From Bacteroides sp. (GTDB lineage: Bacteria; Bacteroidota; Bacteroidia; Bacteroidales; Bacteroidaceae), in assembly GCA_021203515.1 (NCBI GenBank), contig JAJQAY010000118.1, positions 1 through 51,662 on the forward strand: a stretch of 51,662 nucleotides of DNA, in the 5' to 3' direction. Shown piece after piece: positions 23,875 to 34,442 of this stretch. The notes below the pieces were generated by a model. That model searched no databases. It was not told where the DNA came from and saw only the letters and a program-made list of their open reading frames with translations. The first letter of the stretch is position 1. Every line of letters starts with the position of its first letter. A program made the position numbers and the translations under genes.

Positions 23875-24030
23875 AAGCTTTCGTCGCAGACAAGATATGT
23901 TTTCCTCGTAGCCAAAGGAAAGTTTACTTACGGGAGAAAAAAGTTTGTATACGTAGCATTCGGCTACCTCCCTGCGGGGGTCGTTCGCTATATTTAAAGC
24001 AAAAGGTTCGCTTATCTGAAAAATGTTTCG

Positions 24031-24038
24031 TATTTTTG
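24031..24038 (+). promoter_or_regulatory. Promoter -7 box of lysS operon
   Basis: TATTTTTG matches TAnnTTTG and would give a leader of about 20 bases before the lysS ATG at 24066. The -33 element is weak. Confidence 0.55.
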
Positions 24039-24065
24039 TCTCCAAATTGAGTGAAATATAGCGAA

Positions 24066-25790
24066 ATGAACGTATTAGAACTAAGTGAACAAGAAATCAT
24101 TCGTCGCAACAGCATGAATGAACTTCGCGCGATGGGCATCGAATCCTATCCCGCTGCCGAGTATATAACCAACGCTTTCTCTACCGATATTAAAGATGAA
24201 TTCAAAGATGACGCCGAACCGCGCCAAGTATCCGTAGCCGGACGTATGATGAGCCGCCGCGTGATGGGAAAAGCATCTTTCATCGAATTGCAGGACTCCA
24301 AAGGGCGCATACAGGTGTACATCACCCGCGACGACATCTGTCCGGGAGAAGACAAGGAACTGTACAACAGCGTATTCAAACGTTTGCTCGATTTGGGCGA
24401 CTTCATCGGCATCGAGGGCTTCGTATTCCGCACGCAGATGGGTGAAATCAGTATCCATGCCAAGAAGCTGACCGTGCTCTCCAAGAGCATCAAGCCGCTG
24501 CCGATTGTAAAGTATAAAGACGGTGTGGCCTACGACTCTTTCGACGACCCGGAACTGCGCTATCGCCAACGCTACGTTGACCTCATCGTGAACGACGGTG
24601 TAAAAGAAACCTTCCTGAAACGCGCCACCATCATCAAGACCATGCGTGCCGTGCTGGACGAGGCCGGATATACCGAAGTGGAAACTCCGATACTGCAATC
24701 CATCCCCGGCGGAGCGAGCGCACGCCCGTTCATCACCCACCACAACTCGCTGGACATGGACTTGTACCTGCGCATCGCCACCGAACTTTACTTGAAACGA
24801 CTGATTGTGGGCGGCTTCGAGGGTGTATATGAAATAGGTAAGAACTTCCGCAACGAGGGTATGGACAAAAACCACAACCCTGAGTTTACCTGCATGGAGC
24901 TCTACGTACAATATAAGGACTACAACTGGATGATGGGCTTCACCGAAAAATTGCTGGAACGCATCTGTATTGCCGTCAACGACACTGCGGAAACCACGAT
25001 AGACGGCAAAACCATCAGTTTCAAAGCTCCCTACCGCCGTCTGCCCATTCTGGACGCCATCAAGGAAAAAACGGGCTACGACCTCAACGGCAAGAGTGAA
25101 GAAGAGATACGCCAGGTGTGCCGCGAACTGAAAATGGAGATTGACGACACCATGGGCAAGGGCAAACTGATAGATGAAATCTTCGGCGAATTCTGCGAAG
25201 GCACCTTCATACAGCCCACTTTCATCACCGACTACCCTGTAGAAATGAGTCCGCTGACCAAGATGCACCGCAGCAAACCGGGTCTGACGGAACGCTTCGA
25301 GCTGATGGTGAACGGAAAGGAACTTGCCAACGCATACAGCGAGCTGAACAACCCTATCGACCAGGAAGAGCGTTTCAAAGACCAGCTGGCACTGAGCGAA
25401 AAGGGAGACGACGAAGCGATGTTCATCGACCGGGACTTCCTGAAAGCGTTGCAATATGGTATGCCTCCCACATCGGGTATCGGTATCGGTATAGACCGTC
25501 TGACGATGTTGATGACCGGTCAGGCATTCATTCAGGAGGTATTGTTCTTCCCGCAAATGCGTCCGGAGAAAGTTACCCCCAAAGATGCACCCGCCAAGTT
25601 TATGGAGCTGGGCGTCCCCGAAGAGTGGGTAGCCGTTATCCAGAAAGCCGGCTATAACCTGGTGAGCGACATGAAAGACATCAATCCGCAGAAGTTGCAT
25701 ATGGACATCTGCGGCATCAATAAGAAATATAAATTGGAACTGGCAAACCCGACAGTCAAAGACGTGGAAGCGTGGATTGGGAAAATTTAG
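24066..25790 (+). CDS. lysS: Lysyl-tRNA synthetase, class II
   Basis: Cytoplasmic enzyme charging tRNA-Lys. An N-terminal OB-fold anticodon-binding domain (VAGRMMSRRVMGKASFIELQD) is followed by the class II catalytic core: motif 1 (FLKRATIIKTMRAVLDEAGYTEVETPIL), motif 2 (KNFRNEGMDKNHNPEFTCME) and motif 3 (GIGIGIDRLTMLMTG). A C-terminal extension of about 70 residues (from KDAPAKFMELGVPEEW) is longer than in E. coli LysS and typical of Bacteroides. I start at ATG 24066 (MNVLELSEQEII) because the upstream GTG at 24051 lies almost on the transcription start. The stop is TAG, showing that TAG is a genuine stop in this genome. gpsA follows after 18 bp. Confidence 0.97.
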   Translation: MNVLELSEQEIIRRNSMNELRAMGIESYPAAEYITNAFSTDIKDEFKDDAEPRQVSVAGRMMSRRVMGKASFIELQDSKGRIQVYITRDDICPGEDKELYNSVFKRLLDLGDFIGIEGFVFRTQMGEISIHAKKLTVLSKSIKPLPIVKYKDGVAYDSFDDPELRYRQRYVDLIVNDGVKETFLKRATIIKTMRAVLDEAGYTEVETPILQSIPGGASARPFITHHNSLDMDLYLRIATELYLKRLIVGGFEGVYEIGKNFRNEGMDKNHNPEFTCMELYVQYKDYNWMMGFTEKLLERICIAVNDTAETTIDGKTISFKAPYRRLPILDAIKEKTGYDLNGKSEEEIRQVCRELKMEIDDTMGKGKLIDEIFGEFCEGTFIQPTFITDYPVEMSPLTKMHRSKPGLTERFELMVNGKELANAYSELNNPIDQEERFKDQLALSEKGDDEAMFIDRDFLKALQYGMPPTSGIGIGIDRLTMLMTGQAFIQEVLFFPQMRPEKVTPKDAPAKFMELGVPEEWVAVIQKAGYNLVSDMKDINPQKLHMDICGINKKYKLELANPTVKDVEAWIGKI

Positions 25791-25808
25791 AATTCTTAAT
25801 TTATCAAA

Positions 25809-26807
25809 ATGAAACTACCCGGTAAGATAGCCATCATGGGCGGAGGAAGTTGGGCTACCGCCATTGCCAAAATGGTCTTGAGCCAACAAGAAGACACGAT
25901 AAACTGGTATATGCGGCGCGACGACCGTATTGCCGACTTCAAACGTCTGGGACACAACCCTGCCTACCTGACGGGCGTCAAGTTTGACACGAAGCGCATC
26001 AACTTCAGTTCGAACATCAACGATGTGGTGAAAGAATCGGATACGCTTATCTTCGTGACGCCTTCTCCTTACCTGAAGTCGCACCTGAAGAAGCTGAAGA
26101 CCAAGATTAAGGATAAATTCATCATTACGGCCATCAAGGGTATCGTGCCCGACGACAATGTAATCGTGTCGGAATACTTTGCCAAAGAATACGGGGTGCC
26201 GACCGAAAGCATTGCGGTGCTGGCAGGCCCCTGCCACGCCGAAGAAGTGGCGTTGGAGCGCCTTTCTTATCTGACAATCGCCTGTCCGGACACGGACAAA
26301 GCATGTGTCTTTGCGCGCCGGATGGCGAGTTCGTACATCAAGACTTCGGTCAGCAACGACGTTGCCGGCATCGAATACGGTTCTGTTCTGAAGAACGTGT
26401 ATGCCATTGCCGCCGGCATTTGCAGCGGTTTGAAGTATGGCGACAACTTTCAGGCGGTACTGATGTCGAACGCCATACAAGAGATGGACCGTTTCCTGCA
26501 AACCGTGCATCCGCTGAACAGAAACATAAACGATTCTGTTTACTTGGGTGACATGCTGGTGACGGGGTATTCCAATTTCAGCCGCAATCGCACGTTTGGT
26601 ACGATGATTGGCAAAGGATATTCCGTGAAAAGTGCGCAGATAGAGATGGAAATGATAGCCGAAGGATACTACGGAACGAAGTGTATCAAGGAAATCAACA
26701 AGCACCACCACGTCAACATGCCGATACTGGATGCGATATATAATATATTGTATGAACGCATCTCGCCGATGATTGAAATCAAACTACTGACGGACTCGTT
26801 CCGGTAA
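25809..26807 (+). CDS. gpsA: Glycerol-3-phosphate dehydrogenase (NAD(P)+)
   Basis: Cytoplasmic enzyme reducing dihydroxyacetone phosphate to sn-glycerol 3-phosphate, the backbone of phospholipids. The N-terminal Rossmann motif is MGGGSWATAIAKM. The conserved IIAIKG-type segment reads FIITAIKGIVPDDN. The active-site Lys motif is EYGSVLKNVYAIAAGICSGLKYGDN, and the SRN-type motif reads NFSRNRTFG. Its 332 residues are standard. It sits in the lysS-gpsA-pgi operon, 18 bp after lysS and 32 bp before pgi. Confidence 0.96.
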   Translation: MKLPGKIAIMGGGSWATAIAKMVLSQQEDTINWYMRRDDRIADFKRLGHNPAYLTGVKFDTKRINFSSNINDVVKESDTLIFVTPSPYLKSHLKKLKTKIKDKFIITAIKGIVPDDNVIVSEYFAKEYGVPTESIAVLAGPCHAEEVALERLSYLTIACPDTDKACVFARRMASSYIKTSVSNDVAGIEYGSVLKNVYAIAAGICSGLKYGDNFQAVLMSNAIQEMDRFLQTVHPLNRNINDSVYLGDMLVTGYSNFSRNRTFGTMIGKGYSVKSAQIEMEMIAEGYYGTKCIKEINKHHHVNMPILDAIYNILYERISPMIEIKLLTDSFR

Positions 26808-26839
26808 TTGCTACTATAACTACTTAAAATAATTGTATT

Positions 26840-28177
26840 ATGATTAGTTTGAACATTGAAAAGACTTTTGGATTTATTTCCAAAGAAAAGGTTTTCGCCT
26901 ATGAAGCCCAAGTTAAGGCTGCACAGGAAGCGTTGGAGAATGGTACCGGTAAAGGTAACGACTTTCTGGGCTGGTTACATCTTCCCTCTTCTATCACGAA
27001 GGAACACTTGGCCGACTTGAAAGCTACCGCACAAGTACTGCGTGATAATTGCGAGGTGGTAGTGGTTGCCGGCATTGGTGGAAGCTACCTCGGTGCGCGT
27101 GCCGTTATCGAGGCTTTGTCAAACAGCTTCACTTGGTTGCAGGACAAGAAGACGGCTCCCGTCATCCTGTATGCAGGCCACAACATCGGTGAAGATTATC
27201 TGTATGAACTCATCGAATACCTGAAAGACAAGAAGTTCGGTGTTATCAATATCTCCAAATCAGGAGCTACTACCGAAACGGCGCTGGCCTTCCGTCTGCT
27301 GAAAAAGCAATGCGAAGACCAACGCGGTAAGGACATGGCGAAGAAAGTAATCGTTGCCATTACGGATGCCAAGAAAGGTGCTGCTCGTGTGACGGCCGAC
27401 AATGAAGGTTACAGATCTTTCATTATTCCTGATAATGTGGGTGGTCGTTTCTCTGTTCTTACTCCGGTAGGTTTGCTGCCGATAGCAGTGGCAGGCTTTG
27501 ATATTGAAAAACTGGTTGCCGGTGCGGTAGCCATGGAGAAGGCTTGCGGAAAGGATGTTCCGTTTGCCCAGAACCCTGCCGCTATCTATGCAGCTACGCG
27601 CAACGAACTATATAAGAATGGCGAGAAGATTGAAATTCTGGTGAACTTCAACCCCAAATTGCACTACGTCAGCGAATGGTGGAAACAGCTTTACGGAGAA
27701 TCGGAAGGTAAGGAAAACAAGGGCATATTCCCGGCTGCCGTAGACTTCTCTACCGACTTGCACTCTATGGGACAATGGATTCAGGAAGGTGAACGCACTA
27801 TCTACGAAACGGTTATCTCTGTAGAAAAGGTAAATCATAAGTTGGAAGTACCGAGCGACGCTCAGAACCTCGACGGATTGAACTTCCTCGCCGGAAAACG
27901 CGTGGACGAAGTGAACAAGATGGCTGAACTGGGAGCGCAGTTGGCACACGTGGACGGCGGAGTGCCGAACATGCGCATCGTTATCCCCGCACTGAACGAA
28001 GATAGCATCGGCGGTTTGCTGTATTTCTTTGAAATCGCTTGCGGCATCAGCGGATATATTCTGGGCGTTAATCCTTTCAACCAACCGGGCGTAGAGGCTT
28101 ACAAGAAGAATATGTTTGCATTGCTGAACAAGCCGGGATACGAAGAAGAATCCAAAGCTATCCGGGCAAGACTGTGA
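26840..28177 (+). CDS. pgi: Glucose-6-phosphate isomerase
   Basis: Cytoplasmic glycolytic enzyme interconverting glucose 6-phosphate and fructose 6-phosphate. Its 445 residues are the short bacterial form found in Firmicutes and Bacteroidetes, rather than the 550-residue E. coli type. Visible motifs are [16 protein letters not shown], the phosphate-binding [13 protein letters not shown], the [16 protein letters not shown] signature, and the C-terminal [16 protein letters not shown] with its conserved Gln and Lys. It is the last gene of the lysS operon. A 143-bp compound hairpin begins 30 bp after the stop. Confidence 0.97.
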   Translation: MISLNIEKTFGFISKEKVFAYEAQVKAAQEALENGTGKGNDFLGWLHLPSSITKEHLADLKATAQVLRDNCEVVVVAGIGGSYLGARAVIEALSNSFTWLQDKKTAPVILYAGHNIGEDYLYELIEYLKDKKFGVINISKSGATTETALAFRLLKKQCEDQRGKDMAKKVIVAITDAKKGAARVTADNEGYRSFIIPDNVGGRFSVLTPVGLLPIAVAGFDIEKLVAGAVAMEKACGKDVPFAQNPAAIYAATRNELYKNGEKIEILVNFNPKLHYVSEWWKQLYGESEGKENKGIFPAAVDFSTDLHSMGQWIQEGERTIYETVISVEKVNHKLEVPSDAQNLDGLNFLAGKRVDEVNKMAELGAQLAHVDGGVPNMRIVIPALNEDSIGGLLYFFEIACGISGYILGVNPFNQPGVEAYKKNMFALLNKPGYEEESKAIRARL

Positions 28178-28206
28178 TCCTATCAGGTAACAAAAAATAT
28201 CTAGAG

Positions 28207-28349
28207 GGTGTGTCGAAATGAAAAAGGACTGACATAATCACATCTTTTAGACGCGGATAAAGCGGATTAAGCGGATAAATTAAGAAAAAATCCGCTAAAT
28301 CCGCTTTATCCGCGTCTAAAAGATAATGTACTAGCCATTTCGACACACC
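28207..28349. repeat. Compound nested inverted repeat (MITE-like) after pgi
   Basis: Outer 14-bp perfect inverted ends are GGTGTGTCGAAATG (28207-28220) and its complement (28336-28349). Inside, 34-base arms at 28242-28275 and 28291-28324 match except at one position. The arms contain three tandem copies of GCGGATAAA-type 9-mers. ATATCT occurs just outside both ends. The terminal repeats and size suit a non-autonomous mobile element that may also terminate pgi. Mobility is inferred. Confidence 0.7.
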
Positions 28350-28359
28350 TTCTTTTTTA

Positions 28360-28367
28360 TATCTTTG
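28360..28367 (+). promoter_or_regulatory. Promoter -7 box for the TA-repeat membrane protein gene
   Basis: TATCTTTG matches TAnnTTTG exactly. It lies 23 bp before ATG 28391 and directly after the compound hairpin. Confidence 0.7.
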
Positions 28368-28390
28368 CACATCTCTAAATACTAAAACGA

Positions 28391-30226
<1,836 letters not shown>

Positions 30227-30234
<8 letters not shown>

Positions 30235-30922
30235 GTACCCTGATATTCGATTAAAAGCCATCCTCTTTGATATGGATGGCGTGTTGTTCAACTCCATGCC
30301 CTATCATGTCGATGCATGGCACAAAGTGATGGAACGCCACGGCTTACACCTAAGCCGGGAAGAGGCCTATATGCACGAGGGGCGCACTGGCGCTTCCACC
30401 ATCAATATCGTGTATCAACGCCAATACGGCAAGGATGCTACACCGGAAATGATAGAAAGCATCTATGCCGAAAAGAGTGCAGAGTTCAACAAGCATCCCG
30501 AACCGGAACGAATGCCCGGCGCATGGGAAGTATTGCAAAAGATAAAAGCAGAAGGACTGATTCCCGTATTGGTAACCGGTTCGGGTCAACACTCCCTGCT
30601 AGACCGCCTTGCCCATAACTTTCCCGGTATATTCCAACGCGAACGCATGGTAACAGCCTTCGATGTGAAATACGGAAAACCTCATCCCGAACCCTATCTC
30701 ATGGGACTGGAAAAGGCGGGTGTGAAAGCGAACGAAACCATCGTCGTAGAAAATGCACCCATCGGTGTGCAAGCAGGAGTAGCGGCAGGGATATTCACGG
30801 TTGCCGTCAACACCGGTCCACTGGACGAGCAGGTGCTATGGGATGCCGGAGCAAATTTACTGTCCCCTTCCATGCAAGCTTTCTGCGATAATTGGGAAGA
30901 GTTGCGCCAATCATTCAGATAA
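30227..30922 (+). CDS. HAD-superfamily phosphatase, beta-phosphoglucomutase-like
   Basis: Cytoplasmic hydrolase or mutase of 231 residues. HAD motif I is LFDMDGVLFNS with both Asp, followed by a helical cap (MPYHVDAWHKVMERHG). Motif II is PVLVTGSG, motif III includes KYGKPHPEPYL, and motif IV is IVVENAPIGVQAGVAAG. The MPYHVDAW cap and the E-A/G-R region are typical of the beta-phosphoglucomutase and sugar-phosphatase branch. The substrate cannot be read from the sequence. It overlaps the upstream membrane protein gene by 8 bp, so translation is probably coupled. An acetyltransferase remnant begins at its end. Confidence 0.85.
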
Positions 30923-31251
30923 CAGAGCGGGATCCAAACAACTTTTTATGGCACAGCTTTTGGTTTTTAATCCGAAAGACAGACAGAGTTGTTGTCGGTT
31001 CCGCCGATTTCAAAGGTCTTCCCAATAAAGCGAAAGAAGTGGAAATTGGTTACGGCTTGGGAAAATCGTTTGAACATAACGGATACATGACGGAAGCCGT
31101 AAAAGCTATGTGTCGATGGGCACTGCAACAAAAAGAAGTGCTACACGTTATCGCTGAAACCGATATTGACGGTTTTGCTTCCCAGCGTATCTTGCAAAAG
31201 TGCGGATTTTTAGTTAATAAATGCGAAGACACAATCTGGTGGAAATTATAG
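30911..31251 (+). pseudogene. 5'-truncated GNAT acetyltransferase remnant
   Basis: The readable frame gives ITERDPNNFLWHSFWFLIRK, VVVGSADFKGLPNKAKEVEIGYGLG, then NGYMTEAVKAMCRWALQ and SQRILQKCGFL. These are the central and C-terminal parts of a GNAT N-acetyltransferase, including the acetyl-CoA-binding region and the RILQKCGF helix. The first 50-60 residues normally expected are missing. The only start in frame is a TTG inside the HAD gene. The remnant abuts the HAD stop, which suggests a deletion joined the two. About 110 residues remain, too few for a complete fold. Confidence 0.7.
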
Positions 31252-31438
31252 ACATTCCTAAAAGTTCCGCACTCATAACACACTCCTACAACCACCTGTA
31301 CATCAGGGGTGAAGCATTTTTACAACCACCGATTCCTCCCTATTTCCGGGTTTTCCCGAGCCATCAATCTTTTTTTCATTGTTAAAAAGCAGAGCGTCAG
31401 CATCTTAATTTTATACAACAAAATTAATTTAGTTATTC

Positions 31439-31470
31439 TTTGGATATTAAATTAAACCGTCATACTTTTG
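31439..31470 (+). promoter_or_regulatory. Consensus Bacteroides promoter of the lipoprotein/OMP pair
   Basis: TTTG at 31439-31442 and TACTTTTG at 31463-31470 are separated by 20 bp, the full -33/-7 arrangement of the Bacteroides primary sigma factor. The leader to ATG 31513 is about 36 bases and AT-rich. Confidence 0.8.
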
Positions 31471-31512
31471 CCCCCGCAAACACTTATTTTTATTAATTTA
31501 ATATTCAAAATT

Positions 31513-32043
31513 ATGAATTATCTAAATGGACTTAGAGCAGTAGCGATGGTTGCTATTGCAGTACTAACATTCTCTTCCTGTTCAGAAGATCAAACTTCTT
31601 TTTCAATTGATGACATCCAAGGAAAGGCTACTCTCGTAGGAAGTCTTACTTATGATGACAATCAGGCAATCGCTTCGGGCACGGGTACTTCATCCGTTAA
31701 ACCGGCTGCCAATACACTCGTGTATGTAAAAGTCAGCAATGTTTCTCTGTCTCCCAACTACAATGGCGCAGGAAACACTGTTTATGAAGTGACAACCGAT
31801 GCAAACGGTGAGTTTAAAGTTGAAGTTCCGGCAGTGGAACCCGGATCAGTAGTCACTATCCAACCGGCAACATTCACCGGCAAGTATTATGCAGTAGTAG
31901 CCGGTGCAACCGGAACCAGCACAGTTGTTAAAGACGGAGTATATTCGGTAGGCGGCTATACGGTAAGCGTACTTCCCAACGACATCAAAGTAGTAGGAAA
32001 GAGAGCATACCGCTTTACAGATTATGATGGTATTAATTATTAA
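31513..32043 (+). CDS. Hypothetical lipoprotein with Ig-like domain
   Basis: Function unknown. The ATG at 31513 gives MNYLNGLRAVAMVAIAVLTFSSCSED, a lipoprotein signal with lipobox FSSC. An in-frame earlier start would overlap the promoter. The mature part of about 155 residues is beta-rich: a GKATLVGSLTYDDNQAI strand pair, then NTVYEVTTDANGEFKVEVPA, which is the pattern of carboxypeptidase-regulatory or prealbumin-like domains. It ends RFTDYDGINY. The following outer-membrane protein starts 13 bp later, so the two are co-transcribed and probably work together at the cell surface. The strong consensus promoter suggests high expression. Confidence 0.75.
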   Translation: MNYLNGLRAVAMVAIAVLTFSSCSEDQTSFSIDDIQGKATLVGSLTYDDNQAIASGTGTSSVKPAANTLVYVKVSNVSLSPNYNGAGNTVYEVTTDANGEFKVEVPAVEPGSVVTIQPATFTGKYYAVVAGATGTSTVVKDGVYSVGGYTVSVLPNDIKVVGKRAYRFTDYDGINY

Positions 32044-32056
32044 TCAGAGCAGTCAC

Positions 32057-32919
32057 ATGAAAAAGATACTATCGGTTATAGCAATCTGTCTGCTACCCTT
32101 CATGGGAGCAAATGCACAGAACAAGAACAGGGAAGACTATCTTCCCAAACAAGGCGACTGGGCTATCGGTGTGGATGTAATTCCTTTGCTTAAATGTATC
32201 GGAGACGGCCATGGAAACGAAAACTTTGGCGGAGGTACGCCTTTCACCAAAGATAACAGTGACTTCTATTTAACTTCCGACGCTTCTTTCCTGGTGAAGT
32301 ATATGATGACCGACAACGTTGCATTACGCGCCAATTTAGGATTTATGTTCGGCACGAATAAGCAAAGAGGTTACGTGCAGGATGACAAAGCTTTCATCCA
32401 AGATCCTCTTTCGGAAGACAAGTTGATAGACGCCTGCAACATCAATACTAACGGAGCAAGCATAAATCTTGGTTTGGAATACCGCAAGGGTTCAAGAAGA
32501 GTACAAGGTATATTTGGTGCAGGCATTCTTTTCGCCTTCCAGAATAGAAGCTACTCTTATGACTGGGCCAATGAAATGACCACAGCGAACCAACGTCCTT
32601 CCGTATCGCCTTCCCTCGGCAATCATTACATAAACGGATACCGCCTCACGGAACGCAAAAGCGATGGCAATTTCTACACAGGCCTTACGGGCAGCATAGG
32701 TGTAGAGTGGTTTGTTGCTCCTAAAATTTCTTTAGGCGCCGAAGTCAATCTAACCGCTTACTATATGTTCGGCACTCAATCTTACACGAAAACCGAAGGA
32801 TACAACACTTCCCTCGGCAAGCTGGAAGAAAGAACAGACCTGGACAGCCCGGCAACAAAGGTTTCCGCATCGGCACCGAGAGCCTTGGCGGCGCACTGAA
32901 CATGACTTTCTATTTCTAA
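32057..32919 (+). CDS. Outer-membrane beta-barrel protein, C-terminal frameshift
   Basis: Probable OmpA/OmpX-type beta-barrel of about 287 residues. The signal is MKKILSVIAICLLPFMGANAQ. Alternating strands follow (DFYLTSDASFLVKYMMTDNVALRANLGFMFG, ASINLGLEYRKG, GLTGSIGVEWFVAPKISLGAEVNLTAYYMFG). The open frame ends at 32899 in a non-barrel tail (ASAPRALAAH). In the next frame the sequence continues GNKGFRIGTESLGGALNMTFYF and stops at 32919, ending in Phe as outer-membrane proteins do. One G is apparently missing near 32851 (GGG read as GG). Function unknown; it is paired with the upstream lipoprotein. Confidence 0.8.
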
Positions 32920-32943
32920 AGACAGAAAGGTACATATATAGAG

Positions 32944-32979
32944 AAACTCCCTTTGCAAGTTGATTGCAAAGGGAGTTTT
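32944..32979. terminator. Strong terminator between OMP gene and tRNA-Arg
   Basis: The 15-base arms 32944-32958 and 32964-32978 (core ACTCCCTTTGCAA) pair perfectly over loop GTTGA and are followed by TTTTC. A-rich bases on the left make it bidirectional, ending the OMP transcript and the convergent tRNA transcript. Confidence 0.88.
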
Positions 32980-32987
32980 CTTTTCAG

Positions 32988-33060
32988 TGACCCCGGTGCG
33001 ATTCAAACGCACGACCTTCAGAACCGGAATCTGACGCTCTATTCACTAAGCTACGGAGCC
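32988..33060 (-). tRNA. tRNA-Arg(CCG)
   Basis: The minus strand folds into a full cloverleaf of 73 nt. The acceptor GGCTCCG pairs with CGGGGTC (two G-U pairs) and the discriminator is A. The D arm is GCTTAGTGAATAGAGC. The anticodon stem TCAGA/TCTGA encloses loop TTCCGGT with anticodon CCG. The T arm is GTGCG-TTTGAAT-CGCAC. CCA is not encoded. It reads CGG arginine codons. Confidence 0.95.
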
Positions 33061-33230
33061 AAATGCGGATGCAAAAGTAGGAAAAATCTCTGCATATTCC
33101 TAATGTTCGCGCGTTTTTATGGCATAGGCATTTCGATTTATCTGTTATTATTTTGAGAGCTATCATAGAGAATATGCAGACATTTTGTTATTTTTCAAGG
33201 AAAAACAGAAGCAAGTATCATTATTATTTC

Positions 33231-33238
33231 TATCTTTG
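33231..33238 (+). promoter_or_regulatory. Promoter -7 box of asnA
   Basis: TATCTTTG, an exact TAnnTTTG match, lies 36 bp before the asnA ATG. Confidence 0.65.
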
Positions 33239-33274
33239 CCAATCAATTTAACATAATACAGATATATTATACCT

Positions 33275-34312
33275 ATGAGCTACTTAATAAAACCCGAAGG
33301 TTATAAACCTTTATTAGACCTGAAACAAACCGAGTTAGGGATAAAACAGATAAAAGAGTTCTTCCAGCAGAACCTGTCTTCCGAACTTCGCCTGCGTCGT
33401 GTCACCGCCCCGCTTTTCGTACTGAAAGGTATGGGTGTCAACGACGACCTCAACGGTGTGGAGCATGCCGTCTCTTTCCCAATCAAGGATTTGGGCGATG
33501 CACAGGCGGAAGTGGTACACTCCCTTGCCAAATGGAAACGCCTGACGTTGGCCGAATATCACATTGAACCGGGCTACGGCATTTATACGGATATGAATGC
33601 CATCCGCGCCGACGAAGAACTGGGCAACCTGCATTCCATATATGTAGACCAATGGGACTGGGAGCGCGTCATCACCGCCGAAGACCGCACCGTAGACTTC
33701 CTGAAAGAGATTGTAACCCGCATCTATGCCGCAATGGTTCGCACCGAATATATGGTATATGAAATGTATCCGCAAATCAAGCCTTGCCTGCCGCAGAAAC
33801 TGCATTTCATCCATGCGGAAGAACTCCGCCAGCTATATCCTGACCAGGAACCCAAGTGCCGCGAACATGCCATTGCCAAGAAGTACGGCGCCGTATTCAT
33901 CATCGGCATCGGATGCAAACTGAGCGACGGCAAGAAGCACGACGGGCGCGCACCGGACTACGACGACTATACCACTCCCGGACTGAACGACCTGCCGGGA
34001 TTGAATGGCGACTTATTGTTGTGGGACGATGTTCTCCAACGCAGCATCGAGCTTTCGTCAATGGGTATCCGCGTAGACAAAGCCGCCCTGCAACGCCAAC
34101 TCAAGCAAGAAGGAGAAGAGAAGCGCCTGGAGCTTTATTTCCACAAGCGCCTGATGGAGGATACGTTGCCTCTCTCCATCGGCGGCGGTATCGGACAGTC
34201 CCGCCTGTGTATGTTCTACCTGCGCAAGGCGCATATCGGCGAGATACAAGCCAGCATCTGGCCGGAAGATATGCGGCAGGAATGCAAAGCGCATGACATA
34301 CACTTGATTTGA
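33275..34312 (+). CDS. asnA: Aspartate-ammonia ligase
   Basis: Cytoplasmic ATP-dependent synthesis of asparagine from aspartate and ammonia. Its 345 residues are a little longer than the 330-residue E. coli AsnA. The fold is of class II tRNA-synthetase type. Characteristic stretches are LRRVTAPLFVLKGMGVNDDLNGVEHAVSF, AEVVHSLAKWKRLTL, GIYTDMNAIRADE, LHSIYVDQWDWE and the C-terminal PLSIGGGIGQSRLCMFYLRKAHIGEIQ. It is monocistronic: it has its own promoter and is followed at once by a long hairpin that begins 7 bp past the stop. Confidence 0.97.
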   Translation: MSYLIKPEGYKPLLDLKQTELGIKQIKEFFQQNLSSELRLRRVTAPLFVLKGMGVNDDLNGVEHAVSFPIKDLGDAQAEVVHSLAKWKRLTLAEYHIEPGYGIYTDMNAIRADEELGNLHSIYVDQWDWERVITAEDRTVDFLKEIVTRIYAAMVRTEYMVYEMYPQIKPCLPQKLHFIHAEELRQLYPDQEPKCREHAIAKKYGAVFIIGIGCKLSDGKKHDGRAPDYDDYTTPGLNDLPGLNGDLLLWDDVLQRSIELSSMGIRVDKAALQRQLKQEGEEKRLELYFHKRLMEDTLPLSIGGGIGQSRLCMFYLRKAHIGEIQASIWPEDMRQECKAHDIHLI

Positions 34313-34318
34313 TAGTTT

Positions 34319-34398
34319 CACCACAGAGTACACAGAGTCCCACAGAGTTTTTATAATATTCTTTTAAAACTCTGTGGGACTCTGTGTACTCTGTGGTG
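34319..34398. repeat. 33-bp perfect inverted repeat built of CACAGAG units
   Basis: Arms 34319-34351 and 34366-34398 are perfect inverse copies with a 14-base AT-rich loop. Each arm contains three CACAGAG copies at 9-10 bp intervals. It fills the asnA-ung gap. It may terminate asnA, but its length greatly exceeds a normal terminator. Confidence 0.9.
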
Positions 34399-34442
34399 AG
34401 AAATTCGTATCTTAGCATCCGAAACTACTAACACTTCCGATT

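Noticed and set aside
23791..24045. 84-codon minus-strand frame with seven-residue repeats through the 21-bp array
   Set aside because: The repeats are a by-product of a period divisible by three. No promoter or ribosome site, and it overlaps the lysS promoter.
24081..25700. 539-codon open frame antisense to lysS
   Set aside because: It mirrors the codon pattern of lysS, has no promoter or family resemblance and is rich in His/Val/Phe as antisense shadows are. lysS itself is certain.
25815..26711. 298-codon open frame antisense to gpsA
   Set aside because: Shadow of the gpsA codon pattern; no signal, motif or promoter.
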